The translations under genes and the position numbers were made by a program. A model generated the notes under the pieces. It ran no database searches, was not told where the DNA came from, and worked only from the letters and a program-made list of their open reading frames with translations. Below, in pieces: positions 43,941-51,898 of a stretch of DNA of 64,000 bases; positions within the stretch are counted from its first letter, which is position 1; each line of letters opens with the position of its first letter. The stretch comes from Acidobacteriota bacterium (GTDB lineage: Bacteria > Acidobacteriota > Terriglobia > Terriglobales > Acidobacteriaceae), in NCBI GenBank assembly GCA_021780315.1, contig JAJXYY010000041.1:186001-250000 (forward strand), in the 5' to 3' direction.

Positions 43941-44021
43941 CAAAGTCTTGATTCGATTGTGTTTAGGTCTGGACTTGAATGGCAAAGTCTTGATTCTAAA
44001 AGTGTTATTGGTAAAGTCTTG
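43941..44021. repeat. Three short direct repeats after glgA
   Basis: CAAAGTCTTG occurs at 43941-43950 and 43983-43992, and TAAAGTCTTG at 44012-44021. They are set in AT-rich text unlike the flanking genes. I recognise this as the kind of degenerate intergenic repeat seen in Terriglobus/Granulicella-type genomes (from memory). Confidence 0.55.
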
Positions 44022-44042
44022 TATCTGTTGGGGTTAAGTGCG

Positions 44043-44080
44043 AAAGCCCCCTGGCCTGTTGGCTGGGGGGCTTTTGGTTT
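44043..44080 (+). terminator. Intrinsic terminator downstream of glgA
   Basis: AAAGCCCCC (44043-44051) pairs with GGGGGCTTT (44066-44074), with an inner GGCC/GGCT helix and a T-rich tail. It ends the glgA transcript 130 bases past the stop. Confidence 0.85.
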
Positions 44081-44192
44081 GCTGGATTAAGTATAGCGGG
44101 TTGGGGGTAACTGGTTGTTCAGGGGGATGTGGTTGATTTTGTTTGGGTTGCGGGTGGGGAGGGGTTGACAGGGGTATGGAGGTGGCGAGCTG

Positions 44193-44708
44193 CTAGGGAC
44201 CTTCTTCATTTTGAGGTAAGCTCATGGGCAGATGAGACTTATTGTGTCTGGACTGCCACCCGTCACCGAAGCAGATCGCTTCCATGCTCTGTTCGGACGA
44301 TATGTTTACGGCTTCAAGCAGTGGGATCATTGTGATCGATGCTTCGCAGCCCGAAGAGAAACGAAGATCAACCCCAAAATGGAGAATGGCCCGGTTGAAC
44401 TCAGAGACGAACTCTTTTATCTCTGTGGTGTAGGGCGCAATCTTTCTGACAAATTGCATCCCCAGTCCTGTCCTAAGGTCACTAATGTGCACCTCGCAGT
44501 GCGTCCAAGGAAGGGCAGCGTGGCGGCGATAGGCTCGGTATATGGCGCAACGTTTGTGATTGAAGACGCCGAAGCAATCCCAATTCGACCAGTGCCGGAC
44601 GGCTTCCAAAAACTCCCGACCAAGCATTCCAGATGCAAGATGTTCCAGTTCGCCTACCAGATGTTTGATGCTGACGAGATTAGCCTTATCAAGCGTGAAC
44701 CAGTTCAT
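44193..44708 (-). CDS. Orphan hypothetical protein
   Basis: 171 residues, no recognised family. The composition looks like a folded soluble protein (NWFTLDKANLVSIKHLVGELEHL, HWSNWDCFGVFNHKRCAIYRAY, IKEFVSEFNRAILHFGVDLRF), with six cysteines and many Trp and His. ATG 44708 follows a TTG that extends the frame by one codon. The ribosome site is poor. An ORF of similar length lies on the opposite strand (44232-44783), so the strand choice is uncertain. GC content is lower than the neighbourhood and the gene stands alone, which suggests recent acquisition. Confidence 0.4.
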   Translation of the reverse strand: MNWFTLDKANLVSIKHLVGELEHLASGMLGREFLEAVRHWSNWDCFGVFNHKRCAIYRAYRRHAALPWTHCEVHISDLRTGLGMQFVRKIAPYTTEIKEFVSEFNRAILHFGVDLRFSSGCEASITMIPLLEAVNISSEQSMEAICFGDGWQSRHNKSHLPMSLPQNEEGP

Positions 44709-45141
44709 CAACTGCGATCAGAGTGGATCTCAATGCCTGGAATACAGCAGGATTTATCCGGCTGTATGGTTGATCCGCGTTAGGTCTCATCGGGGTAGAC
44801 ATCGTTCGGCGATCAGGCGGGGAAGGCAGTGTATGTCTTGTGCAGGCTGGGGCACAAATGTCCTATGATTTTCATGAATTTGTAGCTCTCAGAGTTCGGT
44901 TATGGTTTGATCGGTACCACATGCATGGGAGCGAGTCGATTGGCCGTTCCTCTTTGATGGTGGGTTGAACTCCGGGTCACTGAAGTGAACGTCCCTGGCG
45001 GAGAACCCATGTCTCAGAAGCGAGACATGGGGCACCCAGAGTATGGGGAGGTTTGAGTTGGACCAACTGGCAAGGGGCATGGTCTACAGAGGGTTCTCTG
45101 ATTTGGGAATGATCGCGGTGGAATGAACTGACGGTGTTGGG
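44709..45141. other. Low-GC intergenic stretch
   Basis: 433 bases without a convincing gene. Apart from the palindromic repeat at 45006-45031 I see no recognisable element. Confidence 0.5.
45006..45031. repeat. Palindromic dispersed repeat (REP-like)
   Basis: CCCATGTCTC (45006-45015) and GAGACATGGG (45022-45031) are perfect inverted repeats around AGAAGC, followed by GGCACCC. I recall this hairpin-plus-GGGCACCC form as abundant between genes in Acidobacteriaceae. It has no T-run and is not a standard terminator. Confidence 0.6.
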
Positions 45142-46506
45142 TCAGGATGGTTTTCGGCTTTGGAGTAGGTAGTGGAGGGGGATGCCGAGGAGGATGATAG
45201 CGGTTCCGATGAGGGAGTTGCGGGGTTGGTCGAGGATGGAGAAGACGAGCAGGACCAGGGCGCAGAGGACGAAGATGGCGGGGACGACGGGGTATCCGGT
45301 GACGGAGTAGGGGCGGGGGGCGTTGGGTTCGCGGTGGCGGAAGACGAAGACGGAGGCGGTGACGGCGGCGTAGAAGAGCCACTCGGAGAAGATGGCGAGA
45401 GAGAAGAGCCCCTGGAAGGTGTTGATGAGCAGGAGGAGCAGGGAGGAGACGGTGGCCTGGAGGATGAGGGCGTGGGATGGGGTGCGGAAGCGGGGGTGGA
45501 CATAGGCGAGGGACTGGAAGAAGAGTCCGTCGCGGGCGGCGGCGAAGGGGATGCGTGCTCCGGTGAGGGAGGAGCCGATGAAGGTTGATCCGTAGCTGAT
45601 GGCGAGGGCCATGGTGAAGAAAGCGGCTGCAGTGGGACCGGCGATGAGGAGGATGGCGGCGTCGGCGGGGCGGTCGGCGGTGGCGATGGCGGCGGCGGGC
45701 AGGACGAACTGGATGGCGGCGTTGGTGAGCATGTAGAGGGTGCCGACGATGGCCACTCCGCCGATGAGGGCGATGGGGAGGTTGCGGGCGGGGTTCTGGA
45801 TTTCGCCGGCGGTGTGGGTGACGTCGGACCAGCCGTCGTAGGCCCAGAGAGCGGCGATGAGGGCGACCATGAAGCCGGAGAAGCCTCCGCGGGCGGCGGG
45901 GTAGTGGGTGGCGAAGTTGGCGAGGGAGCCGTGGCCGCCGAGGAAGCAGAGCCCGACGACGGCGAGGACCATGGCGACTTTGAGCAGCATGAGGATGCGC
46001 TGGGTGTTGCCGGCTTTGCGGGTGCCGAGGATGTTGAGTCCGGTGATGAGCCAGACGAAGGCGATGGCGACGAGTTGGCCGAAGACGACGTGTCCGTGGA
46101 AGAGTTGGGGGAGGGGGCTGCGGGTGAGGAAGGCGAAGGCGGAGAAGTTGGCGAGGACGCGGACGACTCCGGCGGCGATGGAGGCAATGCTGGCGGGTTT
46201 GGCGATGGTGACCTGGGTCCACATGAAGACGAAGGCGGTGAGGTTGCCGTAGGCTTCGCGGAGGTAGGCGTACTCGCCGCCGTAGTAGGGGCGGGAGGCG
46301 GCGATTTCGGCGTAGGTCATGGCTCCGAAGAGGGAGAGGATGCCAGCGACGATCCAGACGGCGTAGACGGTGTGGGCAGAGCCGACGGCAGCCATCATCT
46401 CGCGGGGGACGAGGAAGATGCCGCTGCCGATGATGATGCCCACGACGATGGAGATGGCGTGGGACGCGGTGAGGACGCGCGGGAGTTCGTGGGTGTGTTG
46501 TGCCAT
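45142..46506 (-). CDS. APC family amino acid permease
   Basis: 454 residues with about 12 membrane helices. The N-terminal ASHAISIVVGIIIGSGIFLVPREMM is the substrate-site helix of the APC superfamily. YGGEYAYLREAYG and FSGFMVALIAALWAYDGWSDVTHTAGEIQNPARNLPIAL match the LAT/serine-threonine exchanger-like bacterial subgroup. It probably imports or exchanges amino acids across the inner membrane; the substrate cannot be read from sequence. ATG 46506 is chosen over the TG-rich upstream frame. Confidence 0.9.
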   Translation of the reverse strand: MAQHTHELPRVLTASHAISIVVGIIIGSGIFLVPREMMAAVGSAHTVYAVWIVAGILSLFGAMTYAEIAASRPYYGGEYAYLREAYGNLTAFVFMWTQVTIAKPASIASIAAGVVRVLANFSAFAFLTRSPLPQLFHGHVVFGQLVAIAFVWLITGLNILGTRKAGNTQRILMLLKVAMVLAVVGLCFLGGHGSLANFATHYPAARGGFSGFMVALIAALWAYDGWSDVTHTAGEIQNPARNLPIALIGGVAIVGTLYMLTNAAIQFVLPAAAIATADRPADAAILLIAGPTAAAFFTMALAISYGSTFIGSSLTGARIPFAAARDGLFFQSLAYVHPRFRTPSHALILQATVSSLLLLLINTFQGLFSLAIFSEWLFYAAVTASVFVFRHREPNAPRPYSVTGYPVVPAIFVLCALVLLVFSILDQPRNSLIGTAIILLGIPLHYLLQSRKPS

Positions 46507-46557
46507 GCGGTGAGTGCAGCGTAGCACAGGGTTTGCTTGGGAGCGTGGCTGGGCGGG

Positions 46558-48183
46558 CTAGATGAAGTCTTTTTTGCTGTTCCAGTCGAAGGGGGTGGTG
46601 GAGCGCCGACCGCGGAGGATGTAGACGTGCTTGTGCTCGTAGGGCATGGCGAGGGGGTCATCCATGGTGCCGATGAGGGTGACGGAGGCGAAGTGTTGCT
46701 GGAGTTGAGCGGGGGTGTCGTCGGAGATGGTGATGACGACGTCGGGAGTGCGGCCGTGGGTGCCCCAGAGCCAGTAGTTGTTGTGTCCGCAGATGACGGG
46801 GGGGAGGTGGAGGTGTTGGCGGGTGCCGAGGAAGTCGATGGCTGCGGCTTCGCCGTAGTTGTCGGCGAAGAGGAAGACGCGGGCCTGATCGGCGGGGGAG
46901 AGGGACTGGTAGGCGGTGTTGACGAGAGTGAGGTACTGCTGCCAGCCGAAGCGGTCGGCGAAGAACTGGGGGAGGATGCTGGTGGCCTGGTTTTCGGTGT
47001 TGCCGCTGCGGAGGTGGAGTGTGGTGGTGTAGCGGTACCAGGTGGCGGGGCTGAGGACGGGGATGGCCATGGGGAGGAGGAGGAGTCCGGTGAGGATGAG
47101 AAGGGACTGGTAGATGGGGAAGGCGAAGGTGGAGGCGCGGCGGCGTTCGTCGGGGGCGAAGCGGTGTTGCCAGGCGATGGCTCCGGCGGCGAAGAGGACG
47201 GGGTAGATGGGGGTGAGGTAGTAGTCCTTGGCGTGGAGGCGGAACATGATCGCAAAGAAGATGAGGTAAGTGAAGGCGATCCAGCGCATGTTGGGGAGGG
47301 AGCGGGCGCGGAGGAGGGAGACGATTCCGGTGATCCAGAGGAAGGCGGTGAGTGGGTGGAGCATGGCGATCTGGCTGAGGAGGAAGGGCAGGAAGCCGAG
47401 GACGACGTTTTTGTGGCGGAGCGTTCCGTTGCGGAGGAATTCCAGGGTGGGCCAGTGGTGGTGGATCTGCCAGAGGAGGTTGGGGAGGGCGATGAGGATG
47501 AGGAGCGCGACGGCGACGGCGGCGTAACGGCTGGCGAGGATGGCTCGCTGGGGAGTGAGGAGGAGAGCGATGAGGAGTGCGAGGAGGAAGAAGGTCATGG
47601 AGGGCTTGTTGAGCAGGCCTAGACCGGCGGAGAGACCGAAGAGGAGCCACCAGGGTTGGGGGCTGGCTCCGCGTTTCTCGGCGAGGATGCGGATGAGGGC
47701 GAGGGTGCAGAGCATCCAGAAGATGGGCTCGACGGAGTTCATGGAGAGGTAGCTGTCGGTGCCGAGGAACTCGGGGGCGACGAGGATGCCGAGCATGGCG
47801 AGGGACTGGGCGGCGCGGCGGCCACCGAGCGACCAGGTGAGGATTCCGGTGAGAAAGACGGTGACGGCTCCGGCGAGGGCGGAGAGCATGCGGATGCCGA
47901 GGATGGAGGATCCGAAGAGGGTTTGGGCGAGGCGGGCCTGGAGGGCGACGAGGGGGCCGTGATCGACGTATCCCCAGGCGAGGCGCTGGCCGCAGATGAG
48001 GTAGTAGAACTCGTCGCGGAAGTAGCCATAGCCGAGGTGGGTGGTCCAGAAGGTGGTGGCGATGTGGAGGACGAGCTTGATGGCGGCGAAGAGGAGGGCG
48101 AGGCGGATGGCGGGCTGGAGGGTGGGGTCGGCGGGGCGGACGATGGTTGAGGTGGTGGCGAAGGTAGTGGTGCCGTATGCCAT
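46558..48183 (-). CDS. Membrane glycosyltransferase, GT39/PMT-like (ArnT fold)
   Basis: 541 residues. The N-terminal half has about ten membrane helices. The first periplasmic loop LGYGYFRDEFYYLICGQRLAWGYVDHGPLVAL holds the acidic Asp-Glu pair and the 'GY-D--PL' motif of the PMT_2/ArnT/GT39 class, which uses lipid-linked sugar donors. The C-terminal 150 residues are a soluble domain ending in HVYILRGRRSTTPFDWNSKK. ATG 48183 is used. The open frame continues 1,755 bases upstream, but that part is antisense shadow of the TonB receptor. The gene starts 73 bases after the receptor stop, so co-transcription is likely. Confidence 0.88.
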   Translation of the reverse strand: MAYGTTTFATTSTIVRPADPTLQPAIRLALLFAAIKLVLHIATTFWTTHLGYGYFRDEFYYLICGQRLAWGYVDHGPLVALQARLAQTLFGSSILGIRMLSALAGAVTVFLTGILTWSLGGRRAAQSLAMLGILVAPEFLGTDSYLSMNSVEPIFWMLCTLALIRILAEKRGASPQPWWLLFGLSAGLGLLNKPSMTFFLLALLIALLLTPQRAILASRYAAVAVALLILIALPNLLWQIHHHWPTLEFLRNGTLRHKNVVLGFLPFLLSQIAMLHPLTAFLWITGIVSLLRARSLPNMRWIAFTYLIFFAIMFRLHAKDYYLTPIYPVLFAAGAIAWQHRFAPDERRRASTFAFPIYQSLLILTGLLLLPMAIPVLSPATWYRYTTTLHLRSGNTENQATSILPQFFADRFGWQQYLTLVNTAYQSLSPADQARVFLFADNYGEAAAIDFLGTRQHLHLPPVICGHNNYWLWGTHGRTPDVVITISDDTPAQLQQHFASVTLIGTMDDPLAMPYEHKHVYILRGRRSTTPFDWNSKKDFI

Positions 48184-48256
48184 GCTGGGACTCCGAGAAG
48201 CTGCGATCAGGATGGCATACGGGCGGGGTGTGGGGTTAGTTCCAAATGGAGGTGGA

Positions 48257-50515
48257 TTAGAGGGGGAAGCGGTAGCGGAGTTGGAGGGAGAGCTGGCGGG
48301 GTGCTCCGAAGTGTGAGCCGCCGAAGGTGTTGCTGAGGTCGAGCTGGTATTGGGTGTTGGTGAGGTTGGTGGCGCTGGCGCGGGCGGAGAAGCGGTGGCC
48401 GAAGTCCTTGCCGAGAGCGAGGTCGAGGGTGGCGTACTGGGGGAGATGGCTGGGTCCGTCGCCGTTGAGGAAGCCGGAGCCGTAGTTGAGGTTGACGGCG
48501 GCGAAGGAGTGGAGGGGGAGGGTAGCATCGGCGGAGAGGGCGAGGGTGTTGCGCTGGTCGTGGTCGAGGTAAAAGCCGCCGACGGGGGGGCTGAAGTCGG
48601 TGAGGCCTCCGGTGACTGCGCCGTAGCCCTGGGCCATCTGGTTGGAGTAGATGAGTTGGGTGTGGAGGCGGCGGAAGAGCAGGGGGGAGTGGAGGGTGGC
48701 CTCGTAGCCCAGGATGCGGGCGCGGTCGATGGTGAGGGGGAGGAAGAGGTTGGAGTTGCCGATGGCGTTGTGGTCGAAGTAGTTGCGTGCGGCGGTGCGG
48801 AAGGTGGCGAGGTCGAGGGTCCAGTTGCGGAGGGGGATGGTGAGGCCGAACTCGTGCTGCTCGTCGCGCTCGCCGTAGAGGGGCAGGAAGGTGAGGCCCT
48901 GCTGGAGAGCATACTGGGCGAGGGGTCCGGAGACGGTGTCGAGGGGTGGGGCCTGATAGAAGCGGGAGTAGGAGGCTCGGGCGTTCCAGCCGAGGTAGGG
49001 GATGCGGAGGGCGGCTCCGATACGGGGGGTGGCGGCGGACTCGGTGAGATTGCCGGAGAAGCGGGTGAGGCGGAGTCCGGCGGTGAGGGTGAGCCAGCGG
49101 GTTTCGTGGTGGCTGAGGCCGATCTGGTCGTCGAAGAAGCCGGCGATGAGTGCTCCGGCGGGGGTGACGGTTTGGGTGAAGGTGTTTCCGGAGCCGTCGT
49201 TGGCGGCGAGGGTGAAGAGGGTACGGTCGCGCTGGGCGAATCCGTAGAGGCCGGTGCGGAGGCTGTTGGTGAGGACTGGAGTGAGGTTGGAGGCGGCGGT
49301 GAACTGGGCCTGACCGCCGGTGTAGGTGGAGGCGCGGTTGTCGGTTTCGGTGGGGATGTCGGTGGGGGAGCCCTCGTAGGCGGCGCGGTTGAAGTGGACG
49401 AAGGGGGAGAGGGTGAAGAGGCGTCCGGGGGAGAAGGTGTGGAGCCAGGAGGTGGTGGCGAAGGCGTCTTGCTCTCGCTCGCGGTCGGGGAGTGGGGCTG
49501 CCGGGTCGATGGGGACCTGGTAGAAGTCGGCGCGGTAGTCGGCGGTGGCGCGTAGCTGGTCGGCGGGGGTGCGGTTCCAGACGAGGGAGGTGAAGGCTCC
49601 TGCTCCGCTGGCCTGGTTGTGGAGATTGGCGGCGGTGGGGGTCTCGAGTCCGTAGTCGGTGCGGTTGCCGCTGAGGCTGATGTAGTAAGCGGCGCGGTCG
49701 GAGTGGTCGCCGTAGCTGAGTTGGTCGTCGGTGGCGTTGTAGTTGCCGTAGCTGGCGATGAGTTCGGCCTCGTGGGTGCGCTCGAATCCGGTGCGTGGAG
49801 CGACGTTGAAGATGCCGTAGGTGCGGTCTCCGAAGTCGGCAGAGTAGCCACCGCTCTGGAGCTCGAGGTAGTCGATGTCCTTGGGGTTGAACTGGGGGCC
49901 GAGGTTGGTGGCGATGTTGGTGTTGGGGATGGGAACACCGTCGATGGCCCAGGTGACCTGATGGCCTCCGCGGACGTGTAGCTGGTCGTGGACGACGGTG
50001 GAGCCGGGGAGGAAGTCGGTGATGGCGGCGAGGCTGTTGACGCCGTCGGTTCCGGGGTAGTGGGCTATCTGCTGGCGGGAGATGGTGGTGGTGCGGAGGG
50101 AGGTGGTTTCGAGCTGCTGTTGGCTGGCGGTGACGGTGACACTCTGGTTGAGGGCATCGGCGGCCAACTCGAAGTGGAGGATGGGGGAGGTGCCGGACTG
50201 GACGAGGAGGGTTTGCTGCTGGGCGGCGAAGGTGGCGGCCTGAATCCGGAGGAGGTACTGGCCGGCGGGGAGGGCGGTGAAGGTGAAGGTGCCGTCGTCG
50301 GCGGATGTGGTGTCGTAGTGCAGGGCGGAGGTGGTGGATTGCAGCGTGACGCTGGCCTGGGCGATGGGGAGGTGGTGGGGATCGTGGACGAGTCCGCGGA
50401 CGGTGGCGGTGATGGCGGCGAATGCGGTCTGGCAGGTGATGAGAGCGAGTGCTGCCAGGACGATGTGGACGGCGGGACGGATGGCGCGGCGGAGTGCTGG
50501 CCGTGAGATGGACAT
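48257..50515 (-). CDS. TonB-dependent receptor with carboxypeptidase-regulatory-like N-domain
   Basis: 752 residues. A signal peptide (AIRPAVHIVLAALALITCQTAFA) precedes a CarboxypepD_reg-like beta-sandwich at about residues 35-110 (TVRGLVHDPHHLPIAQASVTL, DDGTFTFTALPAGQYLLRIQ). The plug follows (ITDFLPGSTVVHDQLHVRGGHQVTWAIDGVPIPNTNI, DIDYLELQSGGYSADFG), then a 22-strand-type barrel ending LSLQLRYRFPL. It would take up a bound substrate across the outer membrane using TonB energy. The gene directly upstream encodes a His/Cys-rich exported peptide, so a metal is a reasonable guess, not proved. Confidence 0.9.
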   Translation of the reverse strand: MSISRPALRRAIRPAVHIVLAALALITCQTAFAAITATVRGLVHDPHHLPIAQASVTLQSTTSALHYDTTSADDGTFTFTALPAGQYLLRIQAATFAAQQQTLLVQSGTSPILHFELAADALNQSVTVTASQQQLETTSLRTTTISRQQIAHYPGTDGVNSLAAITDFLPGSTVVHDQLHVRGGHQVTWAIDGVPIPNTNIATNLGPQFNPKDIDYLELQSGGYSADFGDRTYGIFNVAPRTGFERTHEAELIASYGNYNATDDQLSYGDHSDRAAYYISLSGNRTDYGLETPTAANLHNQASGAGAFTSLVWNRTPADQLRATADYRADFYQVPIDPAAPLPDREREQDAFATTSWLHTFSPGRLFTLSPFVHFNRAAYEGSPTDIPTETDNRASTYTGGQAQFTAASNLTPVLTNSLRTGLYGFAQRDRTLFTLAANDGSGNTFTQTVTPAGALIAGFFDDQIGLSHHETRWLTLTAGLRLTRFSGNLTESAATPRIGAALRIPYLGWNARASYSRFYQAPPLDTVSGPLAQYALQQGLTFLPLYGERDEQHEFGLTIPLRNWTLDLATFRTAARNYFDHNAIGNSNLFLPLTIDRARILGYEATLHSPLLFRRLHTQLIYSNQMAQGYGAVTGGLTDFSPPVGGFYLDHDQRNTLALSADATLPLHSFAAVNLNYGSGFLNGDGPSHLPQYATLDLALGKDFGHRFSARASATNLTNTQYQLDLSNTFGGSHFGAPRQLSLQLRYRFPL

Positions 50516-50563
50516 GGAATCTCCCCTCCCAGGGAGATAGTGCTGCGGTGGATGGAGGGTGAG

Positions 50564-50950
50564 CTAGGCGCTGCGGGAGGGGAGTGTGGGAGGGCCGCGT
50601 TTGTGGTGGTTGCGGGCGGCTGCGATGCGGTAGGCGGCGTGGGCCTGCTGGATGGGAGAGTCGGCGAGCGGGTGCTGGATGGAGAAGGTGAGGGCTGCGT
50701 CGAGGTTGAAGGCGTTGGTGGAGTGGAAGCCGGATTTTAGGTTGCGGTAGGGGCAGGACTGTTCGAGGCTGGGGGGATGGAAGCCGGTACCGGAGTCGTC
50801 GTCGGTGGGCATGTGCATGGTGCAGTGATGGGCGCCGTGGTTGCGGCAGCAGGCGGGGAGCAGCGACTGAGTTTGTGCCGAGGCGAGGAAGGGGAAGGCG
50901 AGGATGGCCGCGACGAGCAGAAGAAGCGTGCTGGCGGTGATGCGGCGCAT
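50564..50950 (-). CDS. Exported His/Cys-rich small protein
   Basis: 128 residues. A signal peptide (RRITASTLLLLVAAILAFPFLASAQ) is followed by CCRNHGAHHCTMHMP (near residues 34-48). A second region contains a further Cys, several His and His-Lys-Arg residues (RNHHKRG). The cluster of Cys, His and Met in 15 residues looks like a soft-metal (copper-type) ligand set. I know no exact family. The gene lies 48 bases ahead of the TonB receptor and should be co-transcribed with it. ATG 50950 is chosen because the open frame upstream lacks coding character. Confidence 0.72.
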   Translation of the reverse strand: MRRITASTLLLLVAAILAFPFLASAQTQSLLPACCRNHGAHHCTMHMPTDDDSGTGFHPPSLEQSCPYRNLKSGFHSTNAFNLDAALTFSIQHPLADSPIQQAHAAYRIAAARNHHKRGPPTLPSRSA

Positions 50951-51002
50951 ATAGACAGGGTAACAAAGTGCGGGGGCAGTGGTTGAGGGGTTCGATCTCG
51001 CG

Positions 51003-51031
51003 TTGGTATGGTATTTATTTTTATTTATGTA
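51003..51031 (+). promoter_or_regulatory. Possible promoter of the PIN-toxin pair
   Basis: TTGGTA (51003-51008), 17 bases, then TATGTA (51026-51031) in a strikingly AT-rich stretch. The ribosome site GGGAGG lies at 51053-51058. Confidence 0.35.
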
Positions 51032-51065
51032 TTGATATAGTGTATTAGGGGTTGGGAGGATGCCG

Positions 51066-51476
51066 ATGAGTATTAGATGGAGTGAGCAGGTACGGCAGTT
51101 TGCGACCCAGGAGTACGTGGAGCCAGCGCGGCGCAAGGGCGTGAGTGTGGTGATACCGGTCGGTGAGATAAACCAGAAGCTGCGTAGCAAGGGGTTTCCG
51201 GCGGGACATATTCGTCAGATCTGCACGTCTCTGGAGTCGAAGCTTTTTCGTGAGCGGTTGGGTCTGAAGCTGGAGAGTCCGGCGGGACAACCGGAACGGG
51301 TGACGACGGTGCTTCGGTTCCGATTCGACGACAAGGTTGCGACTGGACGGAAGGGGAGTCCGGCTGAAGATCCGCTAATGGAGTTGGTTGGGTCGTTGCG
51401 GGGAGCGATTCCAGAGGGTGCCAAGGCGTTTCTGGATGAGATGCGTAAAGACCGCGAGTTCGGGCAGAGCCGATGA
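51066..51476 (+). CDS. Probable antitoxin partner of a PIN-domain toxin
   Basis: 136 residues, family not certain. It begins SIRWSEQVRQFATQEYVEPARRKGVSVVIPVGEINQKLRSKGFP. I recall this 'W-EKVR-F---EY--PAR' style from small acidobacterial proteins next to PIN genes. There is no AbrB, Phd or RHH fold in the usual form. ATG 51066 is seven bases after GGGAGG; ATG 51060 is too close to it. The stop overlaps the PIN gene ATG by four bases, the classical coupling of toxin-antitoxin modules. Confidence 0.6.
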   Translation: MSIRWSEQVRQFATQEYVEPARRKGVSVVIPVGEINQKLRSKGFPAGHIRQICTSLESKLFRERLGLKLESPAGQPERVTTVLRFRFDDKVATGRKGSPAEDPLMELVGSLRGAIPEGAKAFLDEMRKDREFGQSR

Positions 51477-51898
51477 CACGGATCTATTGGGACACGATGT
51501 TGTTCATCTACCTTTTCCAACGGGACCCGGCTTATTGGGAGCGTGTGGCGTATCTGCGCGGGCAGTCGATCGAGCGCGGAGATGAGCTGTGTACCAGCCA
51601 CCTTGCCCAGGGCGAGATACTGGCGGGGGCGTATCGGGACACGGATGAGGCGACAGCACTGGCGATTCGGGACGGGATGAAGCGTTCGAATATCCAGTTG
51701 CTGCCGTTTGATGAAGGCGCGGTGGAGGTGTTTGCCCGGATTCGGGCGGAGCATCGGACGGCGGCAGCGGATTCGATCCATCTGGCCTGTGCTGCGAGTT
51801 ACGGGGTGGATTTATTTATCACCGAGGACAAGAAGCTACAGAAGCTGCGCATTCCTGGGATCAAATTTATTGTGGGGATCGATACGGAGTTATTTTGA
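51473..51898 (+). CDS. PIN-domain ribonuclease, VapC-like toxin
   Basis: 141 residues, the usual size for VapC toxins. The four acidic positions of the PIN active site are present: Asp7 in YWDTMLFIYL, Glu48 in AQGEIL, Asp100 in AADSIHLA and Asp119 in ITEDKKL. PIN toxins cut tRNA or rRNA with Mg2+. It overlaps the upstream partner by four bases. Its last nine bases overlap the convergent uvrC gene. Confidence 0.88.
   Translation: MTRIYWDTMLFIYLFQRDPAYWERVAYLRGQSIERGDELCTSHLAQGEILAGAYRDTDEATALAIRDGMKRSNIQLLPFDEGAVEVFARIRAEHRTAAADSIHLACAASYGVDLFITEDKKLQKLRIPGIKFIVGIDTELF

Noticed and set aside
42360..43985. A 541-codon minus-strand frame over glgA
   Set aside because: Arg/His/Pro-rich shadow; glgA is unequivocal on the plus strand.
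44232..44783. Plus-strand 183-codon frame as the real gene of the low-GC patch
   Set aside because: Not excluded, but the minus-strand frame has a more natural residue distribution and secondary-structure pattern, so only that one is listed.
47656..49555. Long plus-strand Glu/Gly/Val-rich open frames opposite the GT39 and TonB genes
   Set aside because: Typical antisense artefacts of GC-rich coding DNA; no domains and extreme composition.
46558..49938. An open frame of 1126 codons that joins the GT39 gene to 1.7 kb of upstream sequence
   Set aside because: The upstream half is an antisense/alternate-phase shadow of the TonB receptor, with a low-complexity Ser/Pro/Thr composition. Protein-like sequence begins only at ATG 48183.
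48207..50966. A 919-codon frame over the TonB receptor
   Set aside because: Arg/His/Pro-rich low-complexity translation. The receptor in the other phase has clear signal peptide, plug and barrel features.
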